64,000 nt of DNA from Bacteroidetes bacterium UBA4414 (GCA_002389765.1 DGQM01000013.1:1-64000); one strand, 5' to 3'. Positions 8,191 through 18,066 are shown, counted from the first letter of the stretch. Translations and numbers: made by a program. Notes: a model not told the origin generated them from the letters alone.

Positions 8191-9225
8191 CTATTCAATA
8201 GTCAGCTTTATGGTTGTATGCCTGTTGTCGCTTTGCAGGTGCAACACGTAAAGGCCCTGAGCAGCATTATTCAGGCTGATTGCTTTATGCAGCCTTCCGT
8301 TTTCTAAGGGTACAGATGTAGTGTACACAACTTGTCCTACGGCGTTGGTTATAGTTGCTTGTACGTTATTACCATTACCCCATGCGCCGTCTATAACAAA
8401 ACTACCGTTACCCGGGTTCGGGAACAAGTTGATGTCTGTATCCTGCCCGTATTGTTCAATATTTTCTGTGTTTAATGGTTTTTCTGTTATTTCAGATTCA
8501 CAGTACATCATTGCTTCTGCTGCAGACAGTGCTCTGTTGTAGAGGCGCAAATCGTCAATATATCCATGTACCCAGTACGGGAAGTTGGGGAAGCCGTATG
8601 TATATGCGCCAATACTTAATCCATCTGTAGAGCTGCCAACAGCAGAATACGGTTTTACAGACGTGCTTTTAAGTACACCGTTTACATATGTTTGGGCTGT
8701 AGTTCCATTGTAGGTAGCTACCACACAATACCATTGACTGCTAACAATGTTTGGGCTGTATTGCATAGACGATGATGCAGCAAGCTGCGGTGCCATACCT
8801 GTGAATACTTCTTTTGTGGTATCCAATGCACTGCAATCGTTATATGCCTGATCGAAGTAATTAATGCCATACCCGCCATTGCTATACACATCTCCTCTTG
8901 CCAGAATATAGTTGCCCTGACAAGCACCTGTGTAGAAGCTCATGGGTTTTATAATAACACAAATGGTATAAGAGTCTAAATTCAAATCGGGCTTGTAGCC
9001 CGTTACAGCATAGCTGTTGCTGCCATTAAAATATGCAGCGGTATTGGTACTGCCTGTCTTGCCTGCACCATACGTAATATTGTAGGGGGTAGCGTGGTGT
9101 GCTCCTACTGTAATATCATTAGTATGCCCTGTAAATGTCCAGTGGGCAATAAGGCCGGCGCTCAATTGCGCATTTGCGCTAAGTGCAAATAAGGTACATG
9201 CACTAAGGGTAATAATTTTCTTCAT
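8191..9225 (-). CDS. Secreted LamG-domain protein with T9SS C-terminal sorting domain
   Basis: A 344-residue protein with a signal peptide (ends LSANAQ, about residue 20), a concanavalin/LamG jelly-roll domain at about 25-235, marked by HWTFTGHTND at its start and the hallmark YIDDLRLYNRALSAAE at its end, and a T9SS type A sorting domain at about 262-344 (NLFPNPGNGSFVI, GLYVLHLQSD). LamG domains bind glycans or proteins; no catalytic domain is seen, so a cell-surface adhesin or glycan-binding role is likely (inference). The upstream LamG gene ends 12 bases before this start, so the two are probably cotranscribed and arose by duplication. Confidence 0.87.
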   Translation of the reverse strand: MKKIITLSACTLFALSANAQLSAGLIAHWTFTGHTNDITVGAHHATPYNITYGAGKTGSTNTAAYFNGSNSYAVTGYKPDLNLDSYTICVIIKPMSFYTGACQGNYILARGDVYSNGGYGINYFDQAYNDCSALDTTKEVFTGMAPQLAASSSMQYSPNIVSSQWYCVVATYNGTTAQTYVNGVLKSTSVKPYSAVGSSTDGLSIGAYTYGFPNFPYWVHGYIDDLRLYNRALSAAEAMMYCESEITEKPLNTENIEQYGQDTDINLFPNPGNGSFVIDGAWGNGNNVQATITNAVGQVVYTTSVPLENGRLHKAISLNNAAQGLYVLHLQSDNRHTTIKLTIE

Positions 9226-9237
9226 AAGGGTTTTTAT

Positions 9238-10839
9238 TTAGTGGATAATAGTTGTAGTTAAATTTATGACATTTATTTTATTGTGTATGCGTAAATAATA
9301 TTTTCCTTCAGGTAGGTTGGCTACCGGAATAGACGCTGATAATTGATGGTTGCTTACTGTATAGTTGTATTCATTTATCAATTGTCCCAACGTGCTGTAA
9401 ACAGCTATGCTTGTTGGTGCGTTCTCCAGATTCTCTGCATTGATGGTTATTGTCTCATTTGCAGGGTTGGGATATACACCTGCGTTGTATTTATTGCCAA
9501 TGCCTGCAATACCTGTTTTGGTCAGATACATAACTATAGGTGTGCTGGTTGCAGTATCAGGTGTGGCGCAAAATGTACTGCTTTTTACCGTTATGGTAAT
9601 GGTATCCAGATGCGCGTAGTCTGTGCCGGCAGTAGCAGCCCATGTTACGGTATCGGCCCCCGGTATAGGTATGCCGTTTTTCTTCCATTGAAATATAGGG
9701 CTTGTACCACCGTTGGCGCCAATGGCGGTAAAGAATGTAAATGTACCTGCCGGTATGCTGTTGGTAGGTGCTACCGTGCTGTATATAGTAGGTGGTGTGG
9801 CGGCTATACCAATGCCCACGCTTATGGTGTCTGATACTGTAACAGGATTGCTGGAAACTATGCGCATTTTATACCCGGCACCAAGCGTTGTGGTAGATGG
9901 CACTACACCTGTAAGCGTGCCGCTTTGTGTACCTGTAGTAACGCCCAACACTGTAGGCACAGCAAAGTTGCCCGATGCATTTGAAAGCTGCAATGTGAAA
10001 CTATTGCCCGGTGCAAAATCATTAACCGTATTGAAAGGTATAGTGTATGTTACATTCTTGCACAATACAGATGGTGCTTTGGGTTTGAAGTACAGCCCGT
10101 ATGAATAATAGCGTATTTCGTCATCGCTCAGTACGCGGCTATACAGGCGCAGGTCGTCTATATATCCTTTAAACCAATTGGGGTATGCACCTGTGGTGCC
10201 TTGATAGGTAGCGCCTATCAGCAAGCCTTCTGCTGATGTACCCAGTGCCGCAGATGTGCTTACAAAGCGAGATTTTAATACGCCGTTTACAAATATTCTT
10301 ATCGTATCGTTTTTGTACGTAGCTATTACTGTATACCAGTTGTTGCTGATGATGGTAGGTGTATATTGCCATTGGCTTACGGCACCGTTTGTGTTGCCGG
10401 CTGTAGCCGTAAATACGTTTTTAGCGGTATCGGCAGATGCACAGCTGTTGTCGTATGCATTGTCTGAAAAACTGAGGCCGTAGTGCGCGGTTGCATTGGG
10501 TATATCTCTGCACAATATACTATTGGTCTGGCAGTCGCCGCTATAATACCCCAACGGCTTTACGATAGCGCAAATGCTGTATTCGGTCACATTCAGCTTC
10601 GATTGGTAGGGAACGGTAAGGTATGTTTTGCTGCCATCAAATATACCCGCAGTATTTGGCACCCCGTTTTTGCCCGGCCCGTAATTAAAGAATATAGGTA
10701 TAGCATGAAAGTTATTGCCACTGCTATCGCCCGGTGTATTGCTAAACGGCCAGTGTGCTACAAGTCCTGTTGTTAACTGTGCTTGGGTATTGAGTGAAAA
10801 AACAGATAATGCCCCTGCTAGTAAAAGCCTGATGTTCAT
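9238..10839 (-). CDS. Secreted LamG plus Ig-like protein with T9SS sorting domain
   Basis: A 533-residue paralogue of the downstream gene. It has a signal peptide (ends LNTQAQ), a LamG domain at about 22-245 (HWPFSNTPGDSSGNNFHA, YIDDLRLYSRVLSDDE), a beta-rich Ig-like section at about 255-435 absent from the neighbour (includes FQWKKNGIPIPGAD), and a T9SS sorting domain at about 445-533 (VYPNPANETITINAE, EGKYYLRIHNK). The LamG halves of the two proteins are clearly alike in order and motif, so one gained or lost the Ig section after duplication. Surface attachment is likely; the ligand is unknown. Confidence 0.87.
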   Translation of the reverse strand: MNIRLLLAGALSVFSLNTQAQLTTGLVAHWPFSNTPGDSSGNNFHAIPIFFNYGPGKNGVPNTAGIFDGSKTYLTVPYQSKLNVTEYSICAIVKPLGYYSGDCQTNSILCRDIPNATAHYGLSFSDNAYDNSCASADTAKNVFTATAGNTNGAVSQWQYTPTIISNNWYTVIATYKNDTIRIFVNGVLKSRFVSTSAALGTSAEGLLIGATYQGTTGAYPNWFKGYIDDLRLYSRVLSDDEIRYYSYGLYFKPKAPSVLCKNVTYTIPFNTVNDFAPGNSFTLQLSNASGNFAVPTVLGVTTGTQSGTLTGVVPSTTTLGAGYKMRIVSSNPVTVSDTISVGIGIAATPPTIYSTVAPTNSIPAGTFTFFTAIGANGGTSPIFQWKKNGIPIPGADTVTWAATAGTDYAHLDTITITVKSSTFCATPDTATSTPIVMYLTKTGIAGIGNKYNAGVYPNPANETITINAENLENAPTSIAVYSTLGQLINEYNYTVSNHQLSASIPVANLPEGKYYLRIHNKINVINLTTTIIH

Positions 10840-10899
10840 AAGTTGTATTTACCTGTGTAAAATACGGAAAATACAGCATCCCGCAGCCAGCATAGTCTG

Positions 10900-11478
10900 T
10901 TAATGTGTGTTCAGTCGGGCTTCATATTCGCCATATTTAGCCGGCAGTTCATACCCCAGGCTTTGCATAATGTGTTCCAGCATCGGCTCTTCATACGGGT
11001 CGTATCTTCTGTTCAGGTTAAAGCCGTGAAACCTTGCCCATGTCTGCCACTTCAGTGCGTAGAAGGTGTTTTTATATTCTTCCAGTTTTGCATATATGTT
11101 TTCGCCGCTTTGCCTTGCTACCAGTTTCACCAATAGCACACCTTGTGTTTCGTTCAGTTGGCTTATTTCGTTTTCAAAGCGTTGGCGTATTTCCTCTTCT
11201 TTACGGTTTACAAAATCTTTTCTTTCGCGCTTGCTGATGTTGGGGTTGTTTTCTTTGGCATTCAGCTCGTCCATCATAGCAGTGGCGGCATTCAGATACG
11301 GTAGTATGGTTGTTACATAATACTTCATCTGGTTATACTTGTATTGTATCGTATCGTTCTCCCAATTGCGTTTGGCATCTACCGTTACTGTTGGCAGTCG
11401 GAATTGCAGCACCGTGTCTTTTTGCGCAGTAGCTGCCATTGTCGAAAAAATAAACAGGATGGTAAAGATTCTTCTCAT
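10900..11478 (-). CDS. DUF4294 family exported protein
   Basis: A 192-residue protein with a signal peptide (MAATAQ, about residue 19), then a charged, largely helical body. Motifs such as LPTVTVDAKR near the start, ENEISQLNETQGVLLVKLVA in the middle and YDPYEEPMLEHIM near the end match what I recall of the DUF4294 family, which is widespread in Bacteroidota and has no established function. It sits between two T9SS cargo genes on the same strand with gaps of 60 and 72 bases, so it may be cotranscribed with them. Nothing in it suggests an enzyme active site. Confidence 0.75.
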   Translation of the reverse strand: MRRIFTILFIFSTMAATAQKDTVLQFRLPTVTVDAKRNWENDTIQYKYNQMKYYVTTILPYLNAATAMMDELNAKENNPNISKRERKDFVNRKEEEIRQRFENEISQLNETQGVLLVKLVARQSGENIYAKLEEYKNTFYALKWQTWARFHGFNLNRRYDPYEEPMLEHIMQSLGYELPAKYGEYEARLNTH

Positions 11479-11550
11479 GTATGGTATTACTGCAATGCTT
11501 ATGCCAAAGACAGTTTAGCTTTGTGTTAAAGAAATGCCAAAAGCGTAGAA

Positions 11551-13662
11551 CTAATTGCGCCCTACCACAAATGGCAGGTGTATTTTTTTGCCATCAACAA
11601 TGGCTGTAAGGTAGTAGCTGCCACTGGCAATCTGCCCCTTCAGGTAAAAGCTATGGCTGACGAATTTCTTATCGGTAGGCAGCTTCACTTCATGTATCAT
11701 TTGCCCTGCCAGGTTGTAGATGCTTACAGGTACTATCTGTTCGTCATCCGCTTTTATATCCAGCTGAAAATTGCCATCGTTGGGCGATGGGTACAATACT
11801 ACGGCTACATCTTTTGTAGTTCTCAGCTTTCTGATGTCTATCACCAGGCTGTTAGTTGCCGTACACCCGTCTTTATCTGCAGTTACAAAGTATGCGCCAC
11901 TTTGTTGTTCCCTTACATTGTCTATGTATATAGTGCTGCCGGTGTCTGTAAAGCCGTTAGGGCCACTCCACAAAAAGCGCACACCCGATGTGGCGCATAT
12001 ACCTTGTAGTACCAGTTCCTGTCCTTCCCATAGCGGGCTGTTGCCTTTTGCTACAGGTACTTGTGGCAGCGGCTTGGTACCTACATCTATGGTGTCGCCA
12101 ATGGTAATGCAGCCCCTGTAGTTGGCTATCACGCCATATAGGCCTGTATTGCGGGCATTCATGCCTGTTACGTATGTTGCTATTCCCGTATCGCTGATGC
12201 CGTTGGCACCCCACCATGTATAGGTAGTGCCGGCACGTTCGCGGTCTACAGACATTTTCAGTGTATCGCCTTCACATACCGGTGCGTTATTATTTATTGC
12301 CGTTTTGATAGGGTAAGGGTTTACCTCTACATATATAGTATCATAGTTGACACAACCGCCGCTAATACTATCTCTGATAATATATGTACCTGTAGCCAGT
12401 GTAGATGCAAACGGCAAATACGGATTCTGAATATTGCTTTTGAAATTGTTAGGGCCTATCCACAGGAAGTATGCGCCGGGAATGTCTTTGGTAGTCAGTT
12501 GCATGCCATCGCCCTCGCAAAGCGGGCTGTTGCTGCTGCCTTCGGGTTTTTCGGGTATATCTACCACTACCACTGTATCACTGGCAGGTGTAGAGTAGCA
12601 GCCGTTGTAAAATGTACGCAGGGTATATACACCTGCATTGGCAGCTGTAGCATTCAGTATAAATGGTGTTGACGAGGTAGATTGGTAACCACCGGGCCCT
12701 GTCCATATAAACGAGGCATTGGTAGTACTGCCCGGTAGTCCGAATAGCTGCAGTCTTTTACCTGTGCATATAGGACTGTTGCTTGTTATTTTCGGAGAGT
12801 CGGGTAGTGGTTTTACGCTAAAGTTCTCGTAGGTAGTATCTGTACAATTGTTAGTGTCTTTTACTATCAGCATATAAGTGCCTGCATTGGCAGGTGTTGC
12901 CCCCAATATGCTGTAGCTCATATTGTTGATGATCTGAAAACCGTTGGGCAGTTTCAGCACATTGGTAGTATTGGGTTTCCAGTTCATATTCAGCCGCATG
13001 GTATCGCCGATGCATACGGGCGAGTTGGTAGTAAGCTGCGCTATGGGTATTGGGTTTACCGTTACAATAGCACTGTCGTAGCTGCTGCAGCCATTCAGTG
13101 TTGCTGTGGCATAATACGTGCCCGTCATATTTACTTGTGCAGACGGTATAGATATCGGCGAGCCCGAGCTATTGAAAGATAAAGGTCCGCTCCATGTTAC
13201 CAATGCGCCCGTTGTAGTGCTGTACGCATTCAGTGTCAGCATGTTGTTCTGGCACACCTTCACTGCTGCGGGGGCTATTACCGGTTTGGTTTTTATGGTG
13301 ATGTCTGTACCATTATCTGCAGATGTGCGGGATGGCTTGCTGGAAATGATTCTTATTCTGTAGCCATTGCCAGCCAAGGTATTGGATGGAATAGTACATA
13401 CTATATTGCCGCTGGTATCTGATAAATAACTACCTACTATTTGTGTGCTGGAGCCGAAAGTGCCGGATGCCGATGACAGCTCTGCCAGAAATGTATTGCC
13501 TGCCTGAAAGCGCTTGCTGACTGTGTAGTGCGTATGCAAGGTATCGCCCGGGCAGATGCTAAGTTTTTGTAGTGGCAATATTGTTACTGTGGTATCCGGC
13601 TGAGCATAGCATTGCTCCGTTGCCAGCAACATAAATAATAATGCCAACAGTTTAAGGTTCAT
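11551..13662 (-). CDS. Large secreted Ig-like/PKD-like repeat protein with T9SS sorting domain
   Basis: A 703-residue protein. The signal peptide ends near EQCYAQ. The body holds about six tandem beta-sandwich modules of about 80-90 residues, each opening with a variant of SNSPxCxGDxLxL (NSPVCIGDTMRLNMN, NSPICTGKRLQLFG, NSPLCEGDGMQLTTK, NAPVCEGDTLKMSVD, NSPLWEGQELVLQG) and containing a W-S-G-P-N/G core (FIWTGPGGYQS). The last module has Trp where the others have Cys. A T9SS sorting domain occupies about residues 620-703 (VVLYPSPNDGNFQLDI, SGSYYLTAIVDG). A TTG start at 13677 is possible, but the ATG at 13662 begins the signal peptide. Likely an adhesin or surface-layer protein (inference). Confidence 0.86.
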   Translation of the reverse strand: MNLKLLALLFMLLATEQCYAQPDTTVTILPLQKLSICPGDTLHTHYTVSKRFQAGNTFLAELSSASGTFGSSTQIVGSYLSDTSGNIVCTIPSNTLAGNGYRIRIISSKPSRTSADNGTDITIKTKPVIAPAAVKVCQNNMLTLNAYSTTTGALVTWSGPLSFNSSGSPISIPSAQVNMTGTYYATATLNGCSSYDSAIVTVNPIPIAQLTTNSPVCIGDTMRLNMNWKPNTTNVLKLPNGFQIINNMSYSILGATPANAGTYMLIVKDTNNCTDTTYENFSVKPLPDSPKITSNSPICTGKRLQLFGLPGSTTNASFIWTGPGGYQSTSSTPFILNATAANAGVYTLRTFYNGCYSTPASDTVVVVDIPEKPEGSSNSPLCEGDGMQLTTKDIPGAYFLWIGPNNFKSNIQNPYLPFASTLATGTYIIRDSISGGCVNYDTIYVEVNPYPIKTAINNNAPVCEGDTLKMSVDRERAGTTYTWWGANGISDTGIATYVTGMNARNTGLYGVIANYRGCITIGDTIDVGTKPLPQVPVAKGNSPLWEGQELVLQGICATSGVRFLWSGPNGFTDTGSTIYIDNVREQQSGAYFVTADKDGCTATNSLVIDIRKLRTTKDVAVVLYPSPNDGNFQLDIKADDEQIVPVSIYNLAGQMIHEVKLPTDKKFVSHSFYLKGQIASGSYYLTAIVDGKKIHLPFVVGRN

Positions 13663-13774
13663 ATAAATATCTGTCAATAGATAATGCGTAACGTACTAAA
13701 GTTAAGGAAAGCTGCTATTCAAAGAACAGGGGATGCTCGTTTTTAAGCATATCTTAATTATCTTTAGCTAGCCT

Positions 13775-14329
13775 ATGTTTAAGTACTTGTTAATAATCAG
13801 TGGTTTATGCAGTGGTTTTTTGGCATCTGCGCAAGAGAACTATGAGATGAAGCAAGGGCTTATCCGTTTCTACTCCGAAGCTCCGCAAGAGCTCATCCGT
13901 GCTTCATCCAAACAGTTGAAGGGGATTCTCGATATCAAAAAGAAGTTGTTTGCGTTCAAGGTGTCTAATGTCAGCTTTGCAGGTTTCAACAGTCCGCTGC
14001 AGCAAGAACACTTTAACGAGAACTATATGGAAACCGAATTGTATCCTGAATCGGGCTTCAAGGGAAAGATTATTGAAGATGTAGACCTGAGCAAAGATGG
14101 GGATTACAAAGTACGGGCCAAGGGAAAACTGATTATTCACGGTGTGGAGCACGAACGGATTATAGATGTAGACATCAAGTCGAGAGACGGCAAAATGGTA
14201 GTACATGCTGAATTCCTGGTATCGCTCGGAGACCATAATATTAAAATACCGAAGGTAGTGTACGACAAGCTGGCGCCCGATATTCATGTATCTGTCAGCG
14301 GTAGTATGCAGCTTGTAGGGGGCAAATAA
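13775..14329 (+). CDS. YceI-like secreted lipid-binding protein (first copy)
   Basis: A 184-residue protein with a signal peptide (ends LASAQ, about residue 19) and a YceI-type lipocalin-like barrel; YceI proteins bind isoprenoid quinones or similar lipids in the periplasm. The motif QEHFNENYMETELYPES is shared with the second YceI gene at 19665 (EEHFNENYMESDKFPKS), and both contain a KGKLIIHGV/AGKLTMHGV strand. The sensor kinase begins three bases after this gene's stop, so they are cotranscribed. A TATCTTTA element at 13759-13766 resembles the Bacteroidota -7 box, though it is very close to the ATG. Divergence from the second copy is considerable, so they are old paralogues. Confidence 0.85.
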   Translation: MFKYLLIISGLCSGFLASAQENYEMKQGLIRFYSEAPQELIRASSKQLKGILDIKKKLFAFKVSNVSFAGFNSPLQQEHFNENYMETELYPESGFKGKIIEDVDLSKDGDYKVRAKGKLIIHGVEHERIIDVDIKSRDGKMVVHAEFLVSLGDHNIKIPKVVYDKLAPDIHVSVSGSMQLVGGK

Positions 14330-14332
14330 TAT

Positions 14333-17194
14333 ATGCGCTACGCAATACTCCTTATTGCTTTTATCTGCTGCACCATCGGTGCCATTGCGCAGCGCCCGTT
14401 CACCCGCAATTTCTGGTTCAACGATGCCAACATACCGGTAAAGATAAATGCCATGGTGCAAGACAACGATGGCTATATATGGTTGGGCACAGACGATGGT
14501 GTATACCGCTTTAACGGTAGGCAGGTAACCCTGATGGGAGATAGTACAGAAAAAGCAGTTACCGCGCTTACTATGTATGGCAATACCGTTATTACAGGAC
14601 ATGCAGATGGTAGTATAAAAATGCTGGTAGACGGGGCGTACGTACCCTATGAGATAAAAGGTGCTAAGCCTACCGCCAGCATATCTGATATGTATTGCGA
14701 TGGTGCAGGTGTATTGTGGGTTTGCACAGAAGGGCAGGGTTTTTTCATGATAATGAATAACATTGGTGTGGCATGCAATACCTCATCCGGCTTGTCGGAC
14801 GATTATGTTTATAACATCTCCATATTTCCCGGCAGGCATCTGGTAGTAAGTACCGATCAGGGGGTGAATGAAGTAGATATTGAAAAAGGAAAGCTGCACA
14901 TCAAACATTTTACCACAGAAAACGGACTGGCAGATAATATAGTAAGACTGATAAAACCCATGCCCGACAATACAGGTTGCTGGATAGGTATGCAAGACGG
15001 GGGCATTGGTTTCTATTGCAGAAAAACACGGAAGGTATGGATGCCCAAGCTGGATAGCACATGGCATTGGGGGCAGATAAACGATATATTGCCACTAACG
15101 GGCAATAAAGCATGGGTAGCAACAGAAGATGGTTATCTGGTAGAGCTATCTGCCAACGATGAATTGGCTACCATCAAAACACGCGCTTATCATTTCGATG
15201 GGTTAAAGATGCGCAAGCTCTTACTCGGGCGCTCAGGCATAGTATGGTGCGGTACCAATGCAGGCCTTACTATGATAACGGATGAGTATATGTACTACAA
15301 GCCTGTAGCACCACCATATTCGCTCAACAACATCAGGGCAATGGCTTGCGACAAGGAAAACCATCTGTGGTTTTCCTTGCAAAACAAGCTCTACAATATG
15401 CAGGTAGATGTACAAACTGCAGCACCGCAATTTGTGTACGAGGCTGTTGGCGATATTTCTGTGCTGCATGCCGAAGCCGATGGTGTATTATGGATAGGTA
15501 CATTGGGCGCAGGTATTTACTATCGTAAAGACGGTGTGGTGAAAAAGTTTACAGGCATAGCCGCATTAGAAAACGAAAGTGTGCTTGATATTACCACCTG
15601 CAATGGCCAGCTGTGGGTAGCAGGGCTTAATGGTGTAGAGCAGATACAATATAACCATAGTACTATGCAGCATACTGCTGTAATACTGCACAACAAAAAA
15701 AGCGGAGCAGGCAGCGATTATGTATATCAGGTGTTTCCTGATAGCCGCGGGCGTATCTGGATGGCAACAGATGGTGGTGGTGTAGTGATGTATGAAAATG
15801 GTACATACAAACAGTGGAAAAACGGCAATGGTATATACAGCAATGTAGCCTACACGATTGCTGAAGATGCGATGCATAATATCTGGCTATCTACATTTGG
15901 CGATGGTGTGTATAGATATGATAATAAAACATGGACACACGTTAGCTCCAGACAAGGATTGCAGGATATAAATGTACATACCATAGCTGCCAATGCAACA
16001 GGGCAGGTAGCATTTGTACATGATAAAGGTATAGATGTATGGTATCCTTACAGCAAACAGTTTCGTAGCTATAATAGCAGGCAGGGTATGCATATAGATA
16101 GTACATCGGCTACGCTGAAGCTATATGCACGCGATACGGCGGGCAATTTCTACCTGCCTTTTGAGCATGGTTTTATCATCTTCAAAAACATACACAACAG
16201 TTTCGATATCAGGCCCAATGTACACATCGAAAATATCAGCGTATTGTTCAAAAAGATAAATCCTGATATCAAAGATTTCAGCTACAATCAAAATCATGTT
16301 ACGTTCAACTACGAAGGCATCAATTTTGCAAACCCCGATAAGTTGCACTATCGCTATATGTTGGTGGGCTATAACGAAGACTGGGTAGTAACCAATGACG
16401 AGTCTGCCACTTTTCCGCAATTGCCTCCAGGCAAATACACATTCAAAGTACAGGCATCACTCAATAATACCTTCGGGCACATCAATGAAGCCTCCTATTC
16501 ATTCACCATCAACAAGCCCTTTTGGCGCACCATGTGGTTTTTGGTACTGATGAGTGGCGTACTGATAGTGGCAGGCTATACGTATATTACAATCAGAGAG
16601 CGCAATTTGCGAAAGCTATCGTTGTTGCAAAAAGAGCGTATGATGTTTGAATATGAAAATCTGAAGAGCCAGGTAAATCCTCACTTCTTATTCAACAGCC
16701 TGAACACACTGGCAAGCCTGATAGACGAGGATAAAGAAATAGCTACAAAATACACTACCCATCTGTCCGATTTGTATCGCAATATGCTTTCATTTCGTAG
16801 CAAAGACCTGGTATCGCTGCAGGAAGAATGGCATATTCTGGAGAACTATATTTATATTCAGCAAAGCCGCTTTGGCAATGCTATGAAGATGGTGGTAAAT
16901 GTGCCGGATGAAATAATGCATACAAAGCAGATAGTACCATTGGCATTGCAACTATTGGTAGAAAATGCACTGAAGCACAATGTAGTCTCTATGTCATCTC
17001 CACTCACCATTACCATCGAGGCTACAGATACTAATATTATAGTACGCAATACGTATAATCCTAAAATAAGCAAAGAAAAAGGCGAGGGGCTTGGCTTGTC
17101 AAATATTCAAAGACGCTACTCGCTCCTTTCAGATAGAAAAGTATTTTACGGACTCAGAGATAATGAGTTTATTGTCAACTTACCTTTATTATGA
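14333..17194 (+). CDS. Propeller-type (reg_prop/Y_Y_Y) sensor histidine kinase
   Basis: A 953-residue sensor. After a signal peptide (ends IGAIAQ) come reg_prop blades making two beta propellers, recognisable by repeats such as IWLGTDDGVYRFNG, LWIGTLGAGIYYRKDG, IWMATDGGGVVMYENG and IWLSTFGDGVYRYDN. A Y_Y_Y domain follows at about 655-720 (YRYMLVGYNEDWV, LPPGKYTFKVQAS), then one membrane helix at about 733-755 and a LytS-like His_kinase domain with His784 in LKSQVNPHFLFNSL, N-box ENALKHN and G-box GEGLGLSN. Unlike the hybrid two-component systems of polysaccharide loci it has no receiver or AraC domain; the regulator is a separate LytTR protein. The extracellular ligand is unknown. Confidence 0.92.
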   Translation: MRYAILLIAFICCTIGAIAQRPFTRNFWFNDANIPVKINAMVQDNDGYIWLGTDDGVYRFNGRQVTLMGDSTEKAVTALTMYGNTVITGHADGSIKMLVDGAYVPYEIKGAKPTASISDMYCDGAGVLWVCTEGQGFFMIMNNIGVACNTSSGLSDDYVYNISIFPGRHLVVSTDQGVNEVDIEKGKLHIKHFTTENGLADNIVRLIKPMPDNTGCWIGMQDGGIGFYCRKTRKVWMPKLDSTWHWGQINDILPLTGNKAWVATEDGYLVELSANDELATIKTRAYHFDGLKMRKLLLGRSGIVWCGTNAGLTMITDEYMYYKPVAPPYSLNNIRAMACDKENHLWFSLQNKLYNMQVDVQTAAPQFVYEAVGDISVLHAEADGVLWIGTLGAGIYYRKDGVVKKFTGIAALENESVLDITTCNGQLWVAGLNGVEQIQYNHSTMQHTAVILHNKKSGAGSDYVYQVFPDSRGRIWMATDGGGVVMYENGTYKQWKNGNGIYSNVAYTIAEDAMHNIWLSTFGDGVYRYDNKTWTHVSSRQGLQDINVHTIAANATGQVAFVHDKGIDVWYPYSKQFRSYNSRQGMHIDSTSATLKLYARDTAGNFYLPFEHGFIIFKNIHNSFDIRPNVHIENISVLFKKINPDIKDFSYNQNHVTFNYEGINFANPDKLHYRYMLVGYNEDWVVTNDESATFPQLPPGKYTFKVQASLNNTFGHINEASYSFTINKPFWRTMWFLVLMSGVLIVAGYTYITIRERNLRKLSLLQKERMMFEYENLKSQVNPHFLFNSLNTLASLIDEDKEIATKYTTHLSDLYRNMLSFRSKDLVSLQEEWHILENYIYIQQSRFGNAMKMVVNVPDEIMHTKQIVPLALQLLVENALKHNVVSMSSPLTITIEATDTNIIVRNTYNPKISKEKGEGLGLSNIQRRYSLLSDRKVFYGLRDNEFIVNLPLL

Positions 17195-17946
17195 ACGTAG
17201 TAATAATTGAAGATGAAATGCCGGCATACAGAAGGCTGGCAAAGCTGATAGAAGAAGTGCTACCCGGTGCTGCCATAGTAGCGCATCTGGATAGTGTAGC
17301 GGATGCTTCTAAATGGTTTGCATCAAACAAAGCACCTGATATCGTTTTTATGGATGTGCATCTTGCAGACGGTTCTGCTTTTGATTTGCTGAAGCTGACC
17401 AAAATAGATGCGCCTATCGTGTTTACCACAGCGTACGATCAGTATGCTATAGATGCATTCCGGGCATCCAGCATAGACTACCTGATGAAGCCCATCAAGA
17501 AGGAAGAGCTGAAGTCTGCTATGGATAAGCTCAGCGAGTTTAAAAAGATATTCAACGAGAAAGCCCAGGTGTTGGAAACTGCGCTGAATACGCCTGATTA
17601 TAAGCGCAGGTTCATTATACGTTTTGGCGAACATATAAAGACATTGGAGGCGGATGAGATAGCCTATTGCTATAGCGAAAACAAGGGTACGATGGCACGT
17701 ACGTTCGAAGGGCGCAACTATCCGATGGATCATAATCTGGATGCACTACAAACGATGCTTGATCCTAAAACATTCTTCAGGCTGAACCGGCAGTACCTGA
17801 TTAATATCAAATCAATAGCCGAAATGCGTACACATACGAAGGCCCGTGTTATAGTTACACTAAAACCACCTGTAAAAGAAGACCCTGTTGTGAGTTCTGA
17901 AAGAGCAGCAGACTTTAAACGCTGGCTGGCCGATGAGCATGTTTAG
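17191..17946 (+). CDS. LytTR family response regulator paired with propeller sensor
   Basis: A 251-residue regulator whose ATG overlaps the sensor's stop (ATGA), so the two are translationally coupled. The receiver domain at 1-120 has Asp55 (IVFMDVHLADGSAFD), FTTAYDQYA and LMKPIKKEE; a LytTR DNA-binding domain occupies about 150-248 (MLDPKTFFRLNRQYLINIKS). It is closely similar in layout to the regulator at 6345. Because a cytochrome/YceI operon with its own promoter begins about 100 bases downstream and a YceI gene lies upstream, these may be its targets (inference). Confidence 0.9.
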   Translation: MNVVIIEDEMPAYRRLAKLIEEVLPGAAIVAHLDSVADASKWFASNKAPDIVFMDVHLADGSAFDLLKLTKIDAPIVFTTAYDQYAIDAFRASSIDYLMKPIKKEELKSAMDKLSEFKKIFNEKAQVLETALNTPDYKRRFIIRFGEHIKTLEADEIAYCYSENKGTMARTFEGRNYPMDHNLDALQTMLDPKTFFRLNRQYLINIKSIAEMRTHTKARVIVTLKPPVKEDPVVSSERAADFKRWLADEHV

Positions 17947-18040
17947 GTATTTTAAAATATTACATGTAAAATGCCAACATGCTCGTCCCTGCTATTTCCC
18001 GATTCGTCACAATACGGTCATGCAGATAATGAGTAACCCA

Positions 18041-18048
18041 TAATTTTG
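18041..18048 (+). promoter_or_regulatory. Bacteroidota -7 promoter element upstream of the OB-fold/cytochrome operon
   Basis: TAATTTTG at 18041-18048 is an exact TAnnTTTG match 18 bases before the ATG at 18067. No clear TTG -33 element was found at the usual spacing, so this may be a regulated promoter. Confidence 0.45.
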
Positions 18049-18066
18049 AAAAATCAAAGCCGTTAT

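Noticed and set aside
17936..17989. Inverted repeat GAGCATGTT/AACATGCTC around the end of the LytTR gene
   Set aside because: Nine-base arms but a loop of about 35 bases and no T tract, so not a normal terminator; could be chance or an operator.
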